Positions 1 through 5,522 of a DNA stretch of 5,522 bases are shown piece by piece. Position 1 is the first letter of the stretch; each line of letters starts with the position of its first letter. Both the position numbers and the translations under genes were made by a program. A model generated the notes under the pieces. It was not told where the DNA came from and did not search any database. It saw only the letters and a list, made by a program, of their open reading frames with translations. Source of the DNA: DATHWB01 sp040902855 (lineage in GTDB: Bacteria > Actinomycetota > Acidimicrobiia > Spongiisociales > ZC4RG35); contig JBBDWN010000053.1 of the NCBI GenBank assembly GCA_040902855.1, positions 1-5,522 on the forward strand. The letters are read 5' to 3'.

Positions 1-7
1 TCTATCA

Positions 8-370
8 TCACCTCGGCCAGTCGGCGGATTCGAATCGCTGAATCTCCACGAGATGGCCGTCCGGATCACGCAGGAACGCATGGGTGATATCGAAGTCGGG
101 GTTGTACGTCACCGGCCTTTCGAACATCACACCTCGTCTGGCGAGTTCGTCGCATCGCTCTCGCACATCCCGAGCCACGAGGGTGACGATGACGCCCTCC
201 GGTGCGGGCGTCCCGGTGCACACTCCGAGGAACCCTGACTCCGACACCCGGAAGATCCGGCACGATCCCTGGTCCAACACCAGGTCGAGATCGAGACGCT
301 CGGCGTAGAACTCCTGGGATCGGTCGAGATCCGACGAGCGGATGAATGTGACGAAGGCGTCGAACTTCAT
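8..370 (-). CDS. VOC (glyoxalase/bleomycin-resistance fold) family protein
   Basis: A 120-residue protein of the vicinal oxygen chelate (VOC) superfamily, usually small cytosolic metalloenzymes or metabolite-binding proteins. The start MKFDAFVTFIRSSDLDRS followed by EFYAERL (residues 20-26) is the typical first beta-alpha element. The C-terminal HAFLRDPDGHLVEIQRFE (residues 97-114) is the family hallmark, with E109 in the usual metal-ligand position. The first module lacks the common metal-binding His near residue 6 (Phe/Val there), so metal binding and catalysis may be altered; H97 is a possible ligand in the second half. The ATG overlaps the TGA of the upstream aminotransferase gene as ATGA, which decides this start over longer in-frame extensions and implies translational coupling; a GAGG lies about 10 bases upstream. 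The exact substrate cannot be told. Family assignment is firm; function is open. Confidence 0.9.
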   Translation of the reverse strand: MKFDAFVTFIRSSDLDRSQEFYAERLDLDLVLDQGSCRIFRVSESGFLGVCTGTPAPEGVIVTLVARDVRERCDELARRGVMFERPVTYNPDFDITHAFLRDPDGHLVEIQRFESADWPR

Positions 371-1572
371 CGGGCGAGCGCCTCGAGAACCCGGTCGACC
401 TCGGACTCGGTGTTCGCGTGGAGAAACCCGACTCGGACGATGCCGCCATCTTCGAGAAGTCCGGCTCGCGTCACCGGCTCGATGGCGTAGTTGTGGCCGG
501 CCCACAGGAAGATGCCGTCTGCGGCCAATCGTCGAGCGGTCGCCTGCGGAGACTCGCCCGGCACCCGGACGGCGAACGTCGACACCCGGCCGTCCATCGA
601 CCCCTTCCCGTACAGCGCGACCTTCGTCCCCAGACCGTCGAGGAACCGACGCCCCAGCGTCTCCTCCCAGCCGCGGATCTGGACGAAAGCCGAGTCAAGC
701 TGCGACAGGCGGTCAGGCCCGGACCCGAGCGACGCCAGGTAGTCGACCGCTGCCGTGTAGCCGGCGAGAAGGGCAAACGATGGCGTGCCCGTCTCGAACT
801 TGCCGGGCCCGTCGGATGGGGCGGGCCGCACCTTGTAGGGCTCGAGCTCGGCGAGGAGTTCGCGACGGACCCACATCGACCCCACGTGGGGACCGAAGAA
901 CTTGTAGGCGGAGCACACGACCGCGTCGATGCCAAGCGTCCCGGCATCGATGCGAATGTGAGGAGCGAGGTGCACGGCGTCGACGAAACACAACGCCCCA
1001 ACTCCGTGGGCGGCAGACGCCACACGCGCCACGTCGACCATCGTTCCGAACGTGTTCGATGCTCCTGTCACGGCGACCAGCCGAGTCCGCTCAGTGAGCA
1101 GATCGTCGAGATGGTCGAGATCCAGCGACATGTCCGACGTGTCGATGCCGACATAGTCCACCTCGACCCCCCGATCGGCGGCGGCCATCACCCAGGGAGT
1201 GACGTTGGCGTCATGGTCCAGACCGCTGACGACGATCCGGTCCCCGGCGCTCCAGGTGCGAGCGACAGCCCGGCTGAAAGCGAACGTCAGAGTGGTCATG
1301 TTCGGTCCGAACACGATCTCGTCGGCCGACCCGCCCAGGAGATCGGCTGCCGCCTGTCGCGCCGCCGCCACGGTGTCGCCGGTCGCCACGCTTGCGGCGA
1401 ATCCACCCCCGACGTTCGAAGCCGAGTTGACGAGAGCATCAGACACCGCTGTCACCACCGACTCGTGAACCTGGGTCCCGGCCGGGCCGTCGGCGAAGAC
1501 GGGAACCCGACCGTCGACTCTGGCTGTCAGGGCGGGAAATTGGCGGCGCAGACGCGCGACATCGATCGACAT
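367..1572 (-). CDS. class V aminotransferase, cysteine desulfurase-like, without catalytic Cys
   Basis: A 401-residue PLP-dependent fold-type I enzyme, full length for the family. Seen in the sequence: the stacking His at 120 (GLDHDANV), SNTFGT at 172-177, the PLP-binding D198 and H201 in FVDAVHLAPH, and the Schiff-base lysine K224 in CSAYKFFGPHVG. ETGTPSF (260-266) is the conserved phosphate-side loop. These motifs resemble the 'cysteine desulfurase family protein' subgroup typified by Vibrio VC1184. In true SufS/CsdA enzymes a catalytic Cys sits in a GHHC-type loop near the C-terminus; here the corresponding segment WAGHNYA (357-363) has no Cys, so classical persulfide-forming desulfurase activity is doubtful. 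A C-S lyase, epimerase or other PLP reaction is possible. The ATG start gives the usual MSIDVARLRRQFPAL opening; the best upstream purine run (GGAG, 13 bases away) is weak. It is first gene of a leftward operon with the VOC gene. Confidence 0.92.
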   Translation of the reverse strand: MSIDVARLRRQFPALTARVDGRVPVFADGPAGTQVHESVVTAVSDALVNSASNVGGGFAASVATGDTVAAARQAAADLLGGSADEIVFGPNMTTLTFAFSRAVARTWSAGDRIVVSGLDHDANVTPWVMAAADRGVEVDYVGIDTSDMSLDLDHLDDLLTERTRLVAVTGASNTFGTMVDVARVASAAHGVGALCFVDAVHLAPHIRIDAGTLGIDAVVCSAYKFFGPHVGSMWVRRELLAELEPYKVRPAPSDGPGKFETGTPSFALLAGYTAAVDYLASLGSGPDRLSQLDSAFVQIRGWEETLGRRFLDGLGTKVALYGKGSMDGRVSTFAVRVPGESPQATARRLAADGIFLWAGHNYAIEPVTRAGLLEDGGIVRVGFLHANTESEVDRVLEALAR

Positions 1573-1613
1573 GGCAACGACGCTACTCCGCCAGCCGATA
1601 GCCTCTCCTCCAG
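1573..1613. promoter_or_regulatory. 41-base divergent intergenic region
   Basis: This gap separates the starts of the leftward aminotransferase gene and the rightward YibE/F-like gene and must lie close to, or contain, promoters for both operons. On the plus strand TAGCCT (1599-1604) fits the actinobacterial TAnnnT -10 pattern and would start transcription about 3 bases before the ATG at 1614, giving an almost leaderless message. That agrees with the lack of a Shine-Dalgarno sequence before this ATG. No convincing -35 is visible on either strand, and promoters may extend into the opposite gene. Tentative. Confidence 0.3.
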
Positions 1614-2762
1614 ATGTCCGATCTCGAACGACTGGCTGGTCCCGACAGCCGCCTGGGGATGGGTTGGGTCCCGCTCGTCGCAGCAGTGGTGCTCGGCATT
1701 GCGCTCGTGGCCACCTGGCCGCGAGGCGACGCACTTCCCGACACAGGTGGGCTCGGGCTGGCCGACGAACTTCACCGGGCGGAAGTGACCAGGGTCGTGG
1801 ACGGTCCGTGCAGCTTCGACGACACCGATGCCTGCCGAACGGTCGTTTTCCTCCTGGAGGAGGGTCCGCGCGTCGGGAGGGACTACGTCCAGGAATTCAC
1901 GGCCACCGCATCGACCCCCGACCTGCGGGAGGGTGACGCCGTCGTGCTCGCCTGGGTCGAAGGCGCTCAACCCGACTTCGAGTACCAGTACTCCGATAGG
2001 GAACGGCGCGGAGTCCTGATCGGGGTCTTCCTCGCTTTCGCCGTCGCAGTCGGAGCACTCGGTCGTCTCCGGGGCTTGGCGGCCCTGGCGGGACTGATGC
2101 TGTCGGTGGTCGTTGTCGTCGCCTACATCGTCCCCGCCATCGCGGCAGGATCGAGCGCCGTCCTCATATCGATCGTGGGGTCAGGCACAGTCGCCCTTCT
2201 GGCGCTGTACCTGGCACACGGGTTCCGACCGCTCACCCACGTGGCGTTCGTAGGCACGATCCTCGCCTTGGGTGTCACCTTCGGCCTCGCCGCACTCGTC
2301 CTGGAGCTCGCAAGGTTCAGCGGATTCTCCAGCGAGGAGAGCCTCTACCTGGCGGTTGCAGGCAACGTCGACATACGCGGGCTGCTGCTGGCCGGCGTCG
2401 TGCTCGGCGCCCTCGGCGCCCTCGACGACGTCACCGTCACACAAGCCTCGGCGGTGTGGGAACTACGGAAGGCACAGCCGGACATGAGCGTGGCGGAACT
2501 CGCCCAGGCGGGGCTGCGCATCGGCCGGGATCACATCGCCTCGACGGTGAACACGCTCTTGCTCGCCTACGCCGGCGCATCGATGCCGCTGCTCCTGCTG
2601 TTCTCATTGTCCGGCCTGCGACTCGCCGATGTGGCGAACAGCGAAGTGGTGGCCGTCGAGATCGTCCGTACGCTGGTCGGTTCGATCGGGCTCGTCCTGG
2701 CCGTGCCGCTGACCACCTATCTTGCAGCGGCGATCGCAACCCGTTCGGAGGCGGGCAAGTGA
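1614..2762 (+). CDS. YibE/F-like polytopic membrane protein
   Basis: A 382-residue integral membrane protein of the YibE/F-like family, whose biochemical role is not established (transport is often presumed). Order: one N-terminal membrane anchor (about 18-34), a probably extracytoplasmic soluble domain (about 36-131) with two cysteines, C66 and C74, that could form a disulfide, then roughly seven hydrophobic segments (about 133-149, 154-176, 180-200, 209-233, 256-270, 310-331, 346-375). Family signatures are GALGALDDVTVTQASAVWEL (265-284) and GRDHIASTVNTLLLAYAGAS (304-323), with acidic and polar residues (D271, D272, T274, T276, N313) in or near the membrane. No Shine-Dalgarno precedes the ATG, so it may be read from a leaderless message; an internal ATG (Met16) would shorten the cytosolic tail but keep the anchor. 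It leads the four-gene rightward operon, and its TGA overlaps the GTG start of the protease gene. Confidence 0.9.
   Translation: MSDLERLAGPDSRLGMGWVPLVAAVVLGIALVATWPRGDALPDTGGLGLADELHRAEVTRVVDGPCSFDDTDACRTVVFLLEEGPRVGRDYVQEFTATASTPDLREGDAVVLAWVEGAQPDFEYQYSDRERRGVLIGVFLAFAVAVGALGRLRGLAALAGLMLSVVVVVAYIVPAIAAGSSAVLISIVGSGTVALLALYLAHGFRPLTHVAFVGTILALGVTFGLAALVLELARFSGFSSEESLYLAVAGNVDIRGLLLAGVVLGALGALDDVTVTQASAVWELRKAQPDMSVAELAQAGLRIGRDHIASTVNTLLLAYAGASMPLLLLFSLSGLRLADVANSEVVAVEIVRTLVGSIGLVLAVPLTTYLAAAIATRSEAGK
2747..2751 (+). promoter_or_regulatory. ribosome binding site of the protease gene
   Basis: A perfect GGAGG lies inside the last codons of the YibE/F-like gene, 7 bases before the GTG at 2759. 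It fixes the protease start, together with the GTGA stop/start overlap, and rules out longer upstream in-frame readings within the membrane protein gene. Confidence 0.75.
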
Positions 2763-3226
2763 CCTCAGCGAAGAAGCCGAAGAAGCAACCCACCGTCATC
2801 GGATGGCGAGAGTGGGTGGGTCTACCCGAACTGGGTGGTGCGGTCGTCCGCGCCAAGATCGACACCGGTGCCCGGACTTCGTCGATCCATGCTTTCGGCC
2901 TCGAGCTGTTCACCAAGAACGGCAAAGAGTACGCCCGTTTTGCGATCCACCCCGACCACCGCTCGCCCGGACCTGCCGTGATCGTCGAGACCCCGGTGCT
3001 CGGCCTTCGGTCTGTTCGCAATCCGGGGGGACGGAGCGAAGACCGCCCGGTCATACGGACGAAACTCGTCATCGGCACGTACCGATTCATGACCGAGGTC
3101 AATCTCACCCGGCGGGACAACATGGGAATGCCCATGCTCCTGGGACGCCACACAGTGCGTCGCAGATTCGTCGTCGACCCGGGCCGTTCGTATCTGATTG
3201 GTCCGCCACCCGACAAGACCGACTAG
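2759..3226 (+). CDS. RimK-associated retropepsin-like protease ('ATP-dependent zinc protease', RimB type)
   Basis: A 155-residue cytosolic protein of the putative ATP-dependent zinc protease family (PF05618), now viewed as retropepsin-like aspartic proteases. The opening VIGWREWVGLPELG (13-26) is typical, followed by the catalytic-type motif KIDTGARTSSIHA (33-45) with D35-T-G-A. The second signature RDNMGMPMLLGR (119-130) and the ending FVVDPGRSYLIG are also present. In Pseudomonas the homologue RimB acts with RimK and is thought to trim glutamate tails from ribosomal protein S6; the adjacent rimK supports the same pairing here. The start is GTG, overlapping the preceding TGA as GTGA, with GGAGG 7 bases upstream. 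The N-terminus carries a short lysine-rich stretch (residues 5-9), and there is no signal peptide. 'Zinc protease' is a historical label; no zinc-binding HExxH motif is visible. Confidence 0.9.
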   Translation: MTSAKKPKKQPTVIGWREWVGLPELGGAVVRAKIDTGARTSSIHAFGLELFTKNGKEYARFAIHPDHRSPGPAVIVETPVLGLRSVRNPGGRSEDRPVIRTKLVIGTYRFMTEVNLTRRDNMGMPMLLGRHTVRRRFVVDPGRSYLIGPPPDKTD

Positions 3227-3236
3227 AAACAGTCCC

Positions 3237-4142
3237 ATGCACATCGGGATCCTGTCACGCAACCGCAATCTCTATTCGACGGCGCGACTGGTCGCGGCTG
3301 GCAGGGAGCGTGGCCACGAAGTGTCTGTCGTGGACTATCTGCGCTGCTACATGGACATCACGTCGGCGAAGCCGCAGGTGTTGCTACGCGGCGACCCTCA
3401 GATCTTCGATGCGATCGTGCCCAGGATCGGAGCGACGCACACGTTCTACGGCACTGCGGTCGTGCGACAGTTCGAGATGGCGAAGGTCTACTCCGTCAAC
3501 GCGTCCCAGGGAATCACCCGTTCGCGTGACAAGCTTCATGCCCAGCAGCTGCTGGCCCGGGCGCATGTCGGCCTCCCGGTCACCGGCTACGCCCACGCCA
3601 CCATGGACATCGAAGGTCTGCTCGACGTGGTCGGCGGCACACCGGTCGTCGTCAAGCTGCTGGAAGGAACACAAGGGTTGGGCGTCGTCCTGGCCGAGAC
3701 CAGGAAGGCGGCGGAATCTGTGATCGGCGCCTTCCGCCAACTCGACGCCAACATCCTCGTCCAGGAATACATCAAGGAGTCGAAGGGCGCCGATGTGCGC
3801 GCCTTCGTGATCGCCGGAAAGGTGGTCGCCGCCATGCGACGGACGAGTGCGCCCGGCGACTTCCGCTCCAACCTCCACCGGGGCGGCAGCGCCGAATCCA
3901 TCCGGCTCACACCCGCCGAACGGGCGACGGCCGTGAAGGCGGCCCGGACGGTCGGGTTGAACGTCGCCGGCGTCGACATGCTGCAGTCCGAACGCGGTCC
4001 GCTGGTGCTGGAAGTCAACTCTTCGCCGGGTCTCGAAGGGATCGAGAAGGCGAGCGGAGTGGACGTGGCGAGCCGAGTCATCGAATTCATCGAAGACAAC
4101 ACCGCCAAACGCACCCGGAAGACACGTGCCCCCAAAACCTGA
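3237..4142 (+). CDS. rimK: RimK, ATP-grasp alpha-L-glutamate ligase
   Basis: A 301-residue ATP-grasp ligase, almost exactly the length of E. coli RimK (300). That enzyme adds glutamates to the C-terminus of ribosomal protein S6 and can make poly-alpha-glutamate. The opening MHIGILSRNRNLYSTARL matches RimK closely. ATP-grasp features follow in order: SRDKLHAQQLLA (96-107), VVVKLLEGTQGLGV (137-150) with K140 and the glycine-rich loop, the hinge VQEYIKES (175-182), ADVRAFVIAGKVVAAMRR (185-202), GDFRSNLHRGG (207-217), VAGVDML (243-249), and the Mg-binding VLEVNSSPGLEGIE (257-270) with E259 and N261. The last ~14 residues form a basic tail (KRTRKTRAPK). It starts 10 bases after the protease gene, with only a poor ribosome binding site. 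The relative CofF/MptN ligases that add glutamate to F420 or methanopterin are an alternative, but the protease neighbour favours a protein substrate. Confidence 0.95.
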   Translation: MHIGILSRNRNLYSTARLVAAGRERGHEVSVVDYLRCYMDITSAKPQVLLRGDPQIFDAIVPRIGATHTFYGTAVVRQFEMAKVYSVNASQGITRSRDKLHAQQLLARAHVGLPVTGYAHATMDIEGLLDVVGGTPVVVKLLEGTQGLGVVLAETRKAAESVIGAFRQLDANILVQEYIKESKGADVRAFVIAGKVVAAMRRTSAPGDFRSNLHRGGSAESIRLTPAERATAVKAARTVGLNVAGVDMLQSERGPLVLEVNSSPGLEGIEKASGVDVASRVIEFIEDNTAKRTRKTRAPKT

Positions 4143-5085
4143 AGCGAAACCGGCGTTGATCTGCGGGGGCCAGGAGACGGCTCCCGGCCGCAAGAGTCGC
4201 TACGAGGTTCCCGTCTCGCGCCTTCCGACCGGGTCGCGGCTGTCGATGCCGGTTGTCGTCATCAACGGCAAGCATCCCGGACCGACCGTGTGGCTGAGCG
4301 GCGCAATCCACGGCGACGAACTGAACGGTGTCGAAGTCGTCAGACGTGTGCTCCCGTATATCGACCAGCGAACGCTGCGTGGGGCGATCATCGCCGTTCC
4401 CGTCGTGAACGTCTTCGGCTTCGTGGAGCAGAGCCGCTACCTGCCGGACGGACGGGACCTCAACCGCTCCTTCCCCGGCTCGGTGCGGGGCTCGATGGCC
4501 AGTCAGCTGGCAGCCCTCTTCATGAAGGAGGTCGTCATGCAGTGCGAACTGGGTATCGACCTTCACACGGCCGCCGCTCATCGGACGAACGTCCCCCAAG
4601 TCCGGGCCAACCTCGATGACGCAGCGACCCTCGAGCTTGCAAACGCGTTCGGCGCTCCGTTCGTCATCGACGCCCGACTCCGCGACGGATCCTTGCGAGC
4701 TGCAGCGACAAAGCGCGGAATCAAGGTCCTCCTCTACGAGGCAGGCCAGATCCACCGATTCGACGAACATGCGATCCGGGACGGGGTGAACGGGGTGCTC
4801 AGGGTGCTGCAGGCAATGGGCATGGGGAACTGGGACACGCCGTCGTTCGAGCCGCCGATCGATATCCGGACGACACGCTGGGTGCGCGCCCGGCGGGCGG
4901 GCCTGATGCAACTGGAAACCGAGTTGGGAGCGAAGGTCGAAAAGGGAGACGTCCTCGGTTTGATCTCCGACGCTCTCGGCAACCGGTCGACGCGGGTCAC
5001 CGCGCCTTCGCCGGGTCACGTGATCGCCCTCAACCAGAACCCGCTCATCACCCAGGGTGAAGCACTGGTTCACATCGCCAGCTGA
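4126..5085 (+). CDS. succinylglutamate desuccinylase/aspartoacylase family zinc hydrolase
   Basis: A 319-residue M14-like zinc amidohydrolase of the AstE/aspartoacylase family. Zinc ligands are H62 and E65 in GAIHGDELNG and H147 in IDLHTAA. Substrate-carboxylate binding residues lie in GRDLNRSFPG (109-118; R110, N113, R114), and the catalytic-base Glu is E205 in LLYEAG. Residues about 248-319 form the small C-terminal beta domain, with a biotinyl/lipoyl-like hairpin (GAKVEKGDVLGLI, then TAPSPGHV). The start is GTG, overlapping the rimK end by 17 bases, with GGAAG 4 bases before it; an in-frame TTG at 4156 is a shorter alternative. No arginine succinyltransferase pathway gene is nearby, so a true AstE role is unlikely. 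The position next to RimK and its protease, common in other bacteria, suggests it hydrolyses an amide or acyl-amino acid linked to the glutamate-tagging pathway. The exact substrate is unknown. Confidence 0.9.
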   Translation: MPPKPEAKPALICGGQETAPGRKSRYEVPVSRLPTGSRLSMPVVVINGKHPGPTVWLSGAIHGDELNGVEVVRRVLPYIDQRTLRGAIIAVPVVNVFGFVEQSRYLPDGRDLNRSFPGSVRGSMASQLAALFMKEVVMQCELGIDLHTAAAHRTNVPQVRANLDDAATLELANAFGAPFVIDARLRDGSLRAAATKRGIKVLLYEAGQIHRFDEHAIRDGVNGVLRVLQAMGMGNWDTPSFEPPIDIRTTRWVRARRAGLMQLETELGAKVEKGDVLGLISDALGNRSTRVTAPSPGHVIALNQNPLITQGEALVHIAS

Positions 5086-5094
5086 TCAACTGGC
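5077..5094. terminator. 18-base near-perfect palindrome over two abutting stop codons; possible bidirectional terminator
   Basis: GCCAG and CTGGC (5077-5081 and 5090-5094) flank an 8-base centre that contains TGATCA. Eight of nine half-site positions pair; only 5082/5089 mismatch. The centre is exactly the junction of the two convergent genes. A 5-base-pair stem followed on the plus strand by CTTTCT could act as a weak terminator; there is no real U-tract on the other side. A protein-binding site is the alternative. The symmetry is seen directly; the function is inferred. Confidence 0.35.
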
Positions 5095-5361
5095 CTTTCT
5101 GAGCTCCTCCAGCCACCGCCGACGGATCTTGACGCGTTCCTTGGCCGTGTAGCCGCCCCAGATCCCGTCCGGCTGGTTGGTCTCGATGGCGAAGCCCATA
5201 CAGTCGTCCAGGACCGAGCAGCCCGCACAGACCGCCTTGGCCCTGGCGATCTCGGCGGTCGCGTCCGGCCCGCTGAAGAAGTCCACCTCCGGCCGATCGA
5301 CGCAGGCTGCGCCCTCCCGCCAGAACTCCGGCTCGAGTTCGAGAAGTTCAATCATGTGCAT
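5086..5361 (-). CDS. WhiB-family iron-sulfur transcription regulator
   Basis: A 91-residue WhiB-like (Wbl) protein. Such proteins bind a 4Fe-4S cluster that senses O2, NO or redox state, and partner with the principal sigma factor to control transcription. The four cluster cysteines are C20, then C45, C48 and C54 in VCAGCSVLDDC, a standard CxxCxxxxxC spacing. The GIWGG turn (66-70) is followed by the basic tail KERVKIRRRW (74-83), typical for DNA contact. The ATG at 5361 was chosen because codons upstream to a possible start at 5430 are unlike the rest (TTA, AGG, GGA, TTT, low GC third positions), and a good ECF-type promoter lies within that stretch. GGAT 9 bases upstream is a modest ribosome site; ATG at 5355 is an alternative. 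The WhiB subclass cannot be fixed by eye. Its stop abuts the hydrolase stop with no gap. Confidence 0.93.
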   Translation of the reverse strand: MHMIELLELEPEFWREGAACVDRPEVDFFSGPDATAEIARAKAVCAGCSVLDDCMGFAIETNQPDGIWGGYTAKERVKIRRRWLEELRKAS

Positions 5362-5384
5362 CCCATGCTGATCCAAACCGAGTA

Positions 5385-5411
5385 AACGTCCCCTAAAGCC
5401 CAAGTGTTCCC
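5385..5411 (-). promoter_or_regulatory. candidate ECF (SigR/SigH-like) promoter of the WhiB gene
   Basis: Reading the minus strand, GGGAACA (5411-5405) is followed after exactly 16 bases by CGTT (5388-5385). This matches the known actinobacterial SigR/SigH consensus (GGGAAYA-N16-cGTT), used by sigma factors that answer thiol-oxidative and heat stress; other ECF sigma factors share GGAAC-type -35 boxes. Transcription would begin near 5378, leaving a leader of about 17 bases before the ATG at 5361, which contains the GGAT ribosome site. The motif match is direct; the identity of the sigma factor is inferred. Confidence 0.5.
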
Positions 5412-5430
5412 AAGGGAGCGAAGCGACCAT

Positions 5431-5522
5431 CTCTCCCCCTCGCGACCGAGCCGCCAGGCGAGGGCGTGTTGGGATGCTCCTATAGATGTCAAGTGGCGTT
5501 TTGGAGGAGGTGGTAGACCTCT
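5431..5522. other. intergenic region at the window edge, possibly holding the start of a rightward gene
   Basis: No complete gene is seen. The stretch is less GC-rich from about 5468 on. On the plus strand TATAGA (5481-5486) could be a -10 box without a recognisable -35. It is followed by GGAGGAGG (5503-5510) just before a GTG at 5510, which would start a protein V-V-D-L cut by the window end; the spacing is tight. The last bases also form a small inverted repeat, GAGGT and ACCTC around GGTAG. All of this is weak. Confidence 0.2.

Noticed and set aside
418..1788. Long open frame on the plus strand (456 codons) antisense to the aminotransferase gene
   Set aside because: It shows no recognisable domain, is rich in Arg, His and Pro as expected from reading the opposite strand of a GC-rich gene, and overlaps a clear conserved enzyme.
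2403..2420. Tandem direct repeat of CTCGGCGCC (two copies)
   Set aside because: It encodes the conserved LGALGAL segment of the YibE/F-like protein, so it is explained by coding constraint.
2437..3216. Minus-strand open frame (259 codons) opposite the protease gene
   Set aside because: Composition is Arg/Pro/Ser-rich without domains; the plus-strand protease with GGAGG and GTGA overlap explains the region.
3198..3236. Upstream TTG start extending RimK by 13 residues
   Set aside because: The extension overlaps the protease end, and MHIGILSRN is the usual RimK N-terminus.
4087..5073. Long minus-strand open frame (328 codons) opposite the hydrolase gene
   Set aside because: It is an antisense shadow of a gene with all catalytic motifs intact, and its product has no family features.
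5086..5430. Longer WhiB reading from the ATG at 5430, preceded by a purine-rich AGGGGGAGAG
   Set aside because: The added 23 codons have atypical codon use and contain a good ECF promoter motif, and WhiB proteins usually have short N-termini. It cannot be fully excluded.
5487..5492. Perfect TTGACA -35 box on the minus strand, upstream of the WhiB gene
   Set aside because: At 16 to 18 bases downstream the sequence is ACACGC-like, with no acceptable -10.

Overview
The window is about 5.5 kb of GC-rich DNA, densely coding. It most likely comes from an actinobacterium, because it ends in a clear WhiB-family iron-sulfur protein gene, a family essentially confined to Actinobacteria and their phages. 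GTG starts, tight overlaps and GC-rich third codon positions fit this. I cannot name the genus; a deep-branching, non-model lineage would be my guess. I see no mobile element, RNA gene or CRISPR array.

Layout. (1) A leftward two-gene operon (1572 down to 8) encodes a PLP-dependent class V aminotransferase of the cysteine-desulfurase-like type, then a small VOC/glyoxalase-fold protein. The two genes share a 4-base ATGA stop/start overlap. (2) A 41-base gap separates it from a divergent rightward operon of four genes (1614 to 5085): a YibE/F-like membrane protein, a retropepsin-like 'ATP-dependent zinc protease' (RimB type), the ATP-grasp ligase RimK, and a succinylglutamate desuccinylase/aspartoacylase-like hydrolase. 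These overlap by 4 bases, are 10 bases apart, and overlap by 17 bases, so they almost certainly share one transcript. (3) A convergent WhiB-like gene (5361 down to 5086) directly abuts the last gene of that operon. The two stop codons together form the palindrome TGATCA, inside a larger 18-base near-perfect palindrome. (4) The last ~90 bases are non-coding or hold the very start of another gene.

How the genes work together. RimK adds glutamates to a protein C-terminus (ribosomal protein S6 in E. coli), and the retropepsin-like protease is its known partner in some bacteria. The AstE/aspartoacylase-like hydrolase is a frequent neighbour of this pair and could trim or deacylate a product. The unusual part is the YibE/F-like polytopic membrane protein, translationally coupled to the protease, which suggests a link between a membrane transport or sensing step and glutamate tagging. 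This functional link is inference. The WhiB-like gene has an excellent candidate ECF-type (SigR/SigH-like) promoter, hinting at redox or thiol-stress control.
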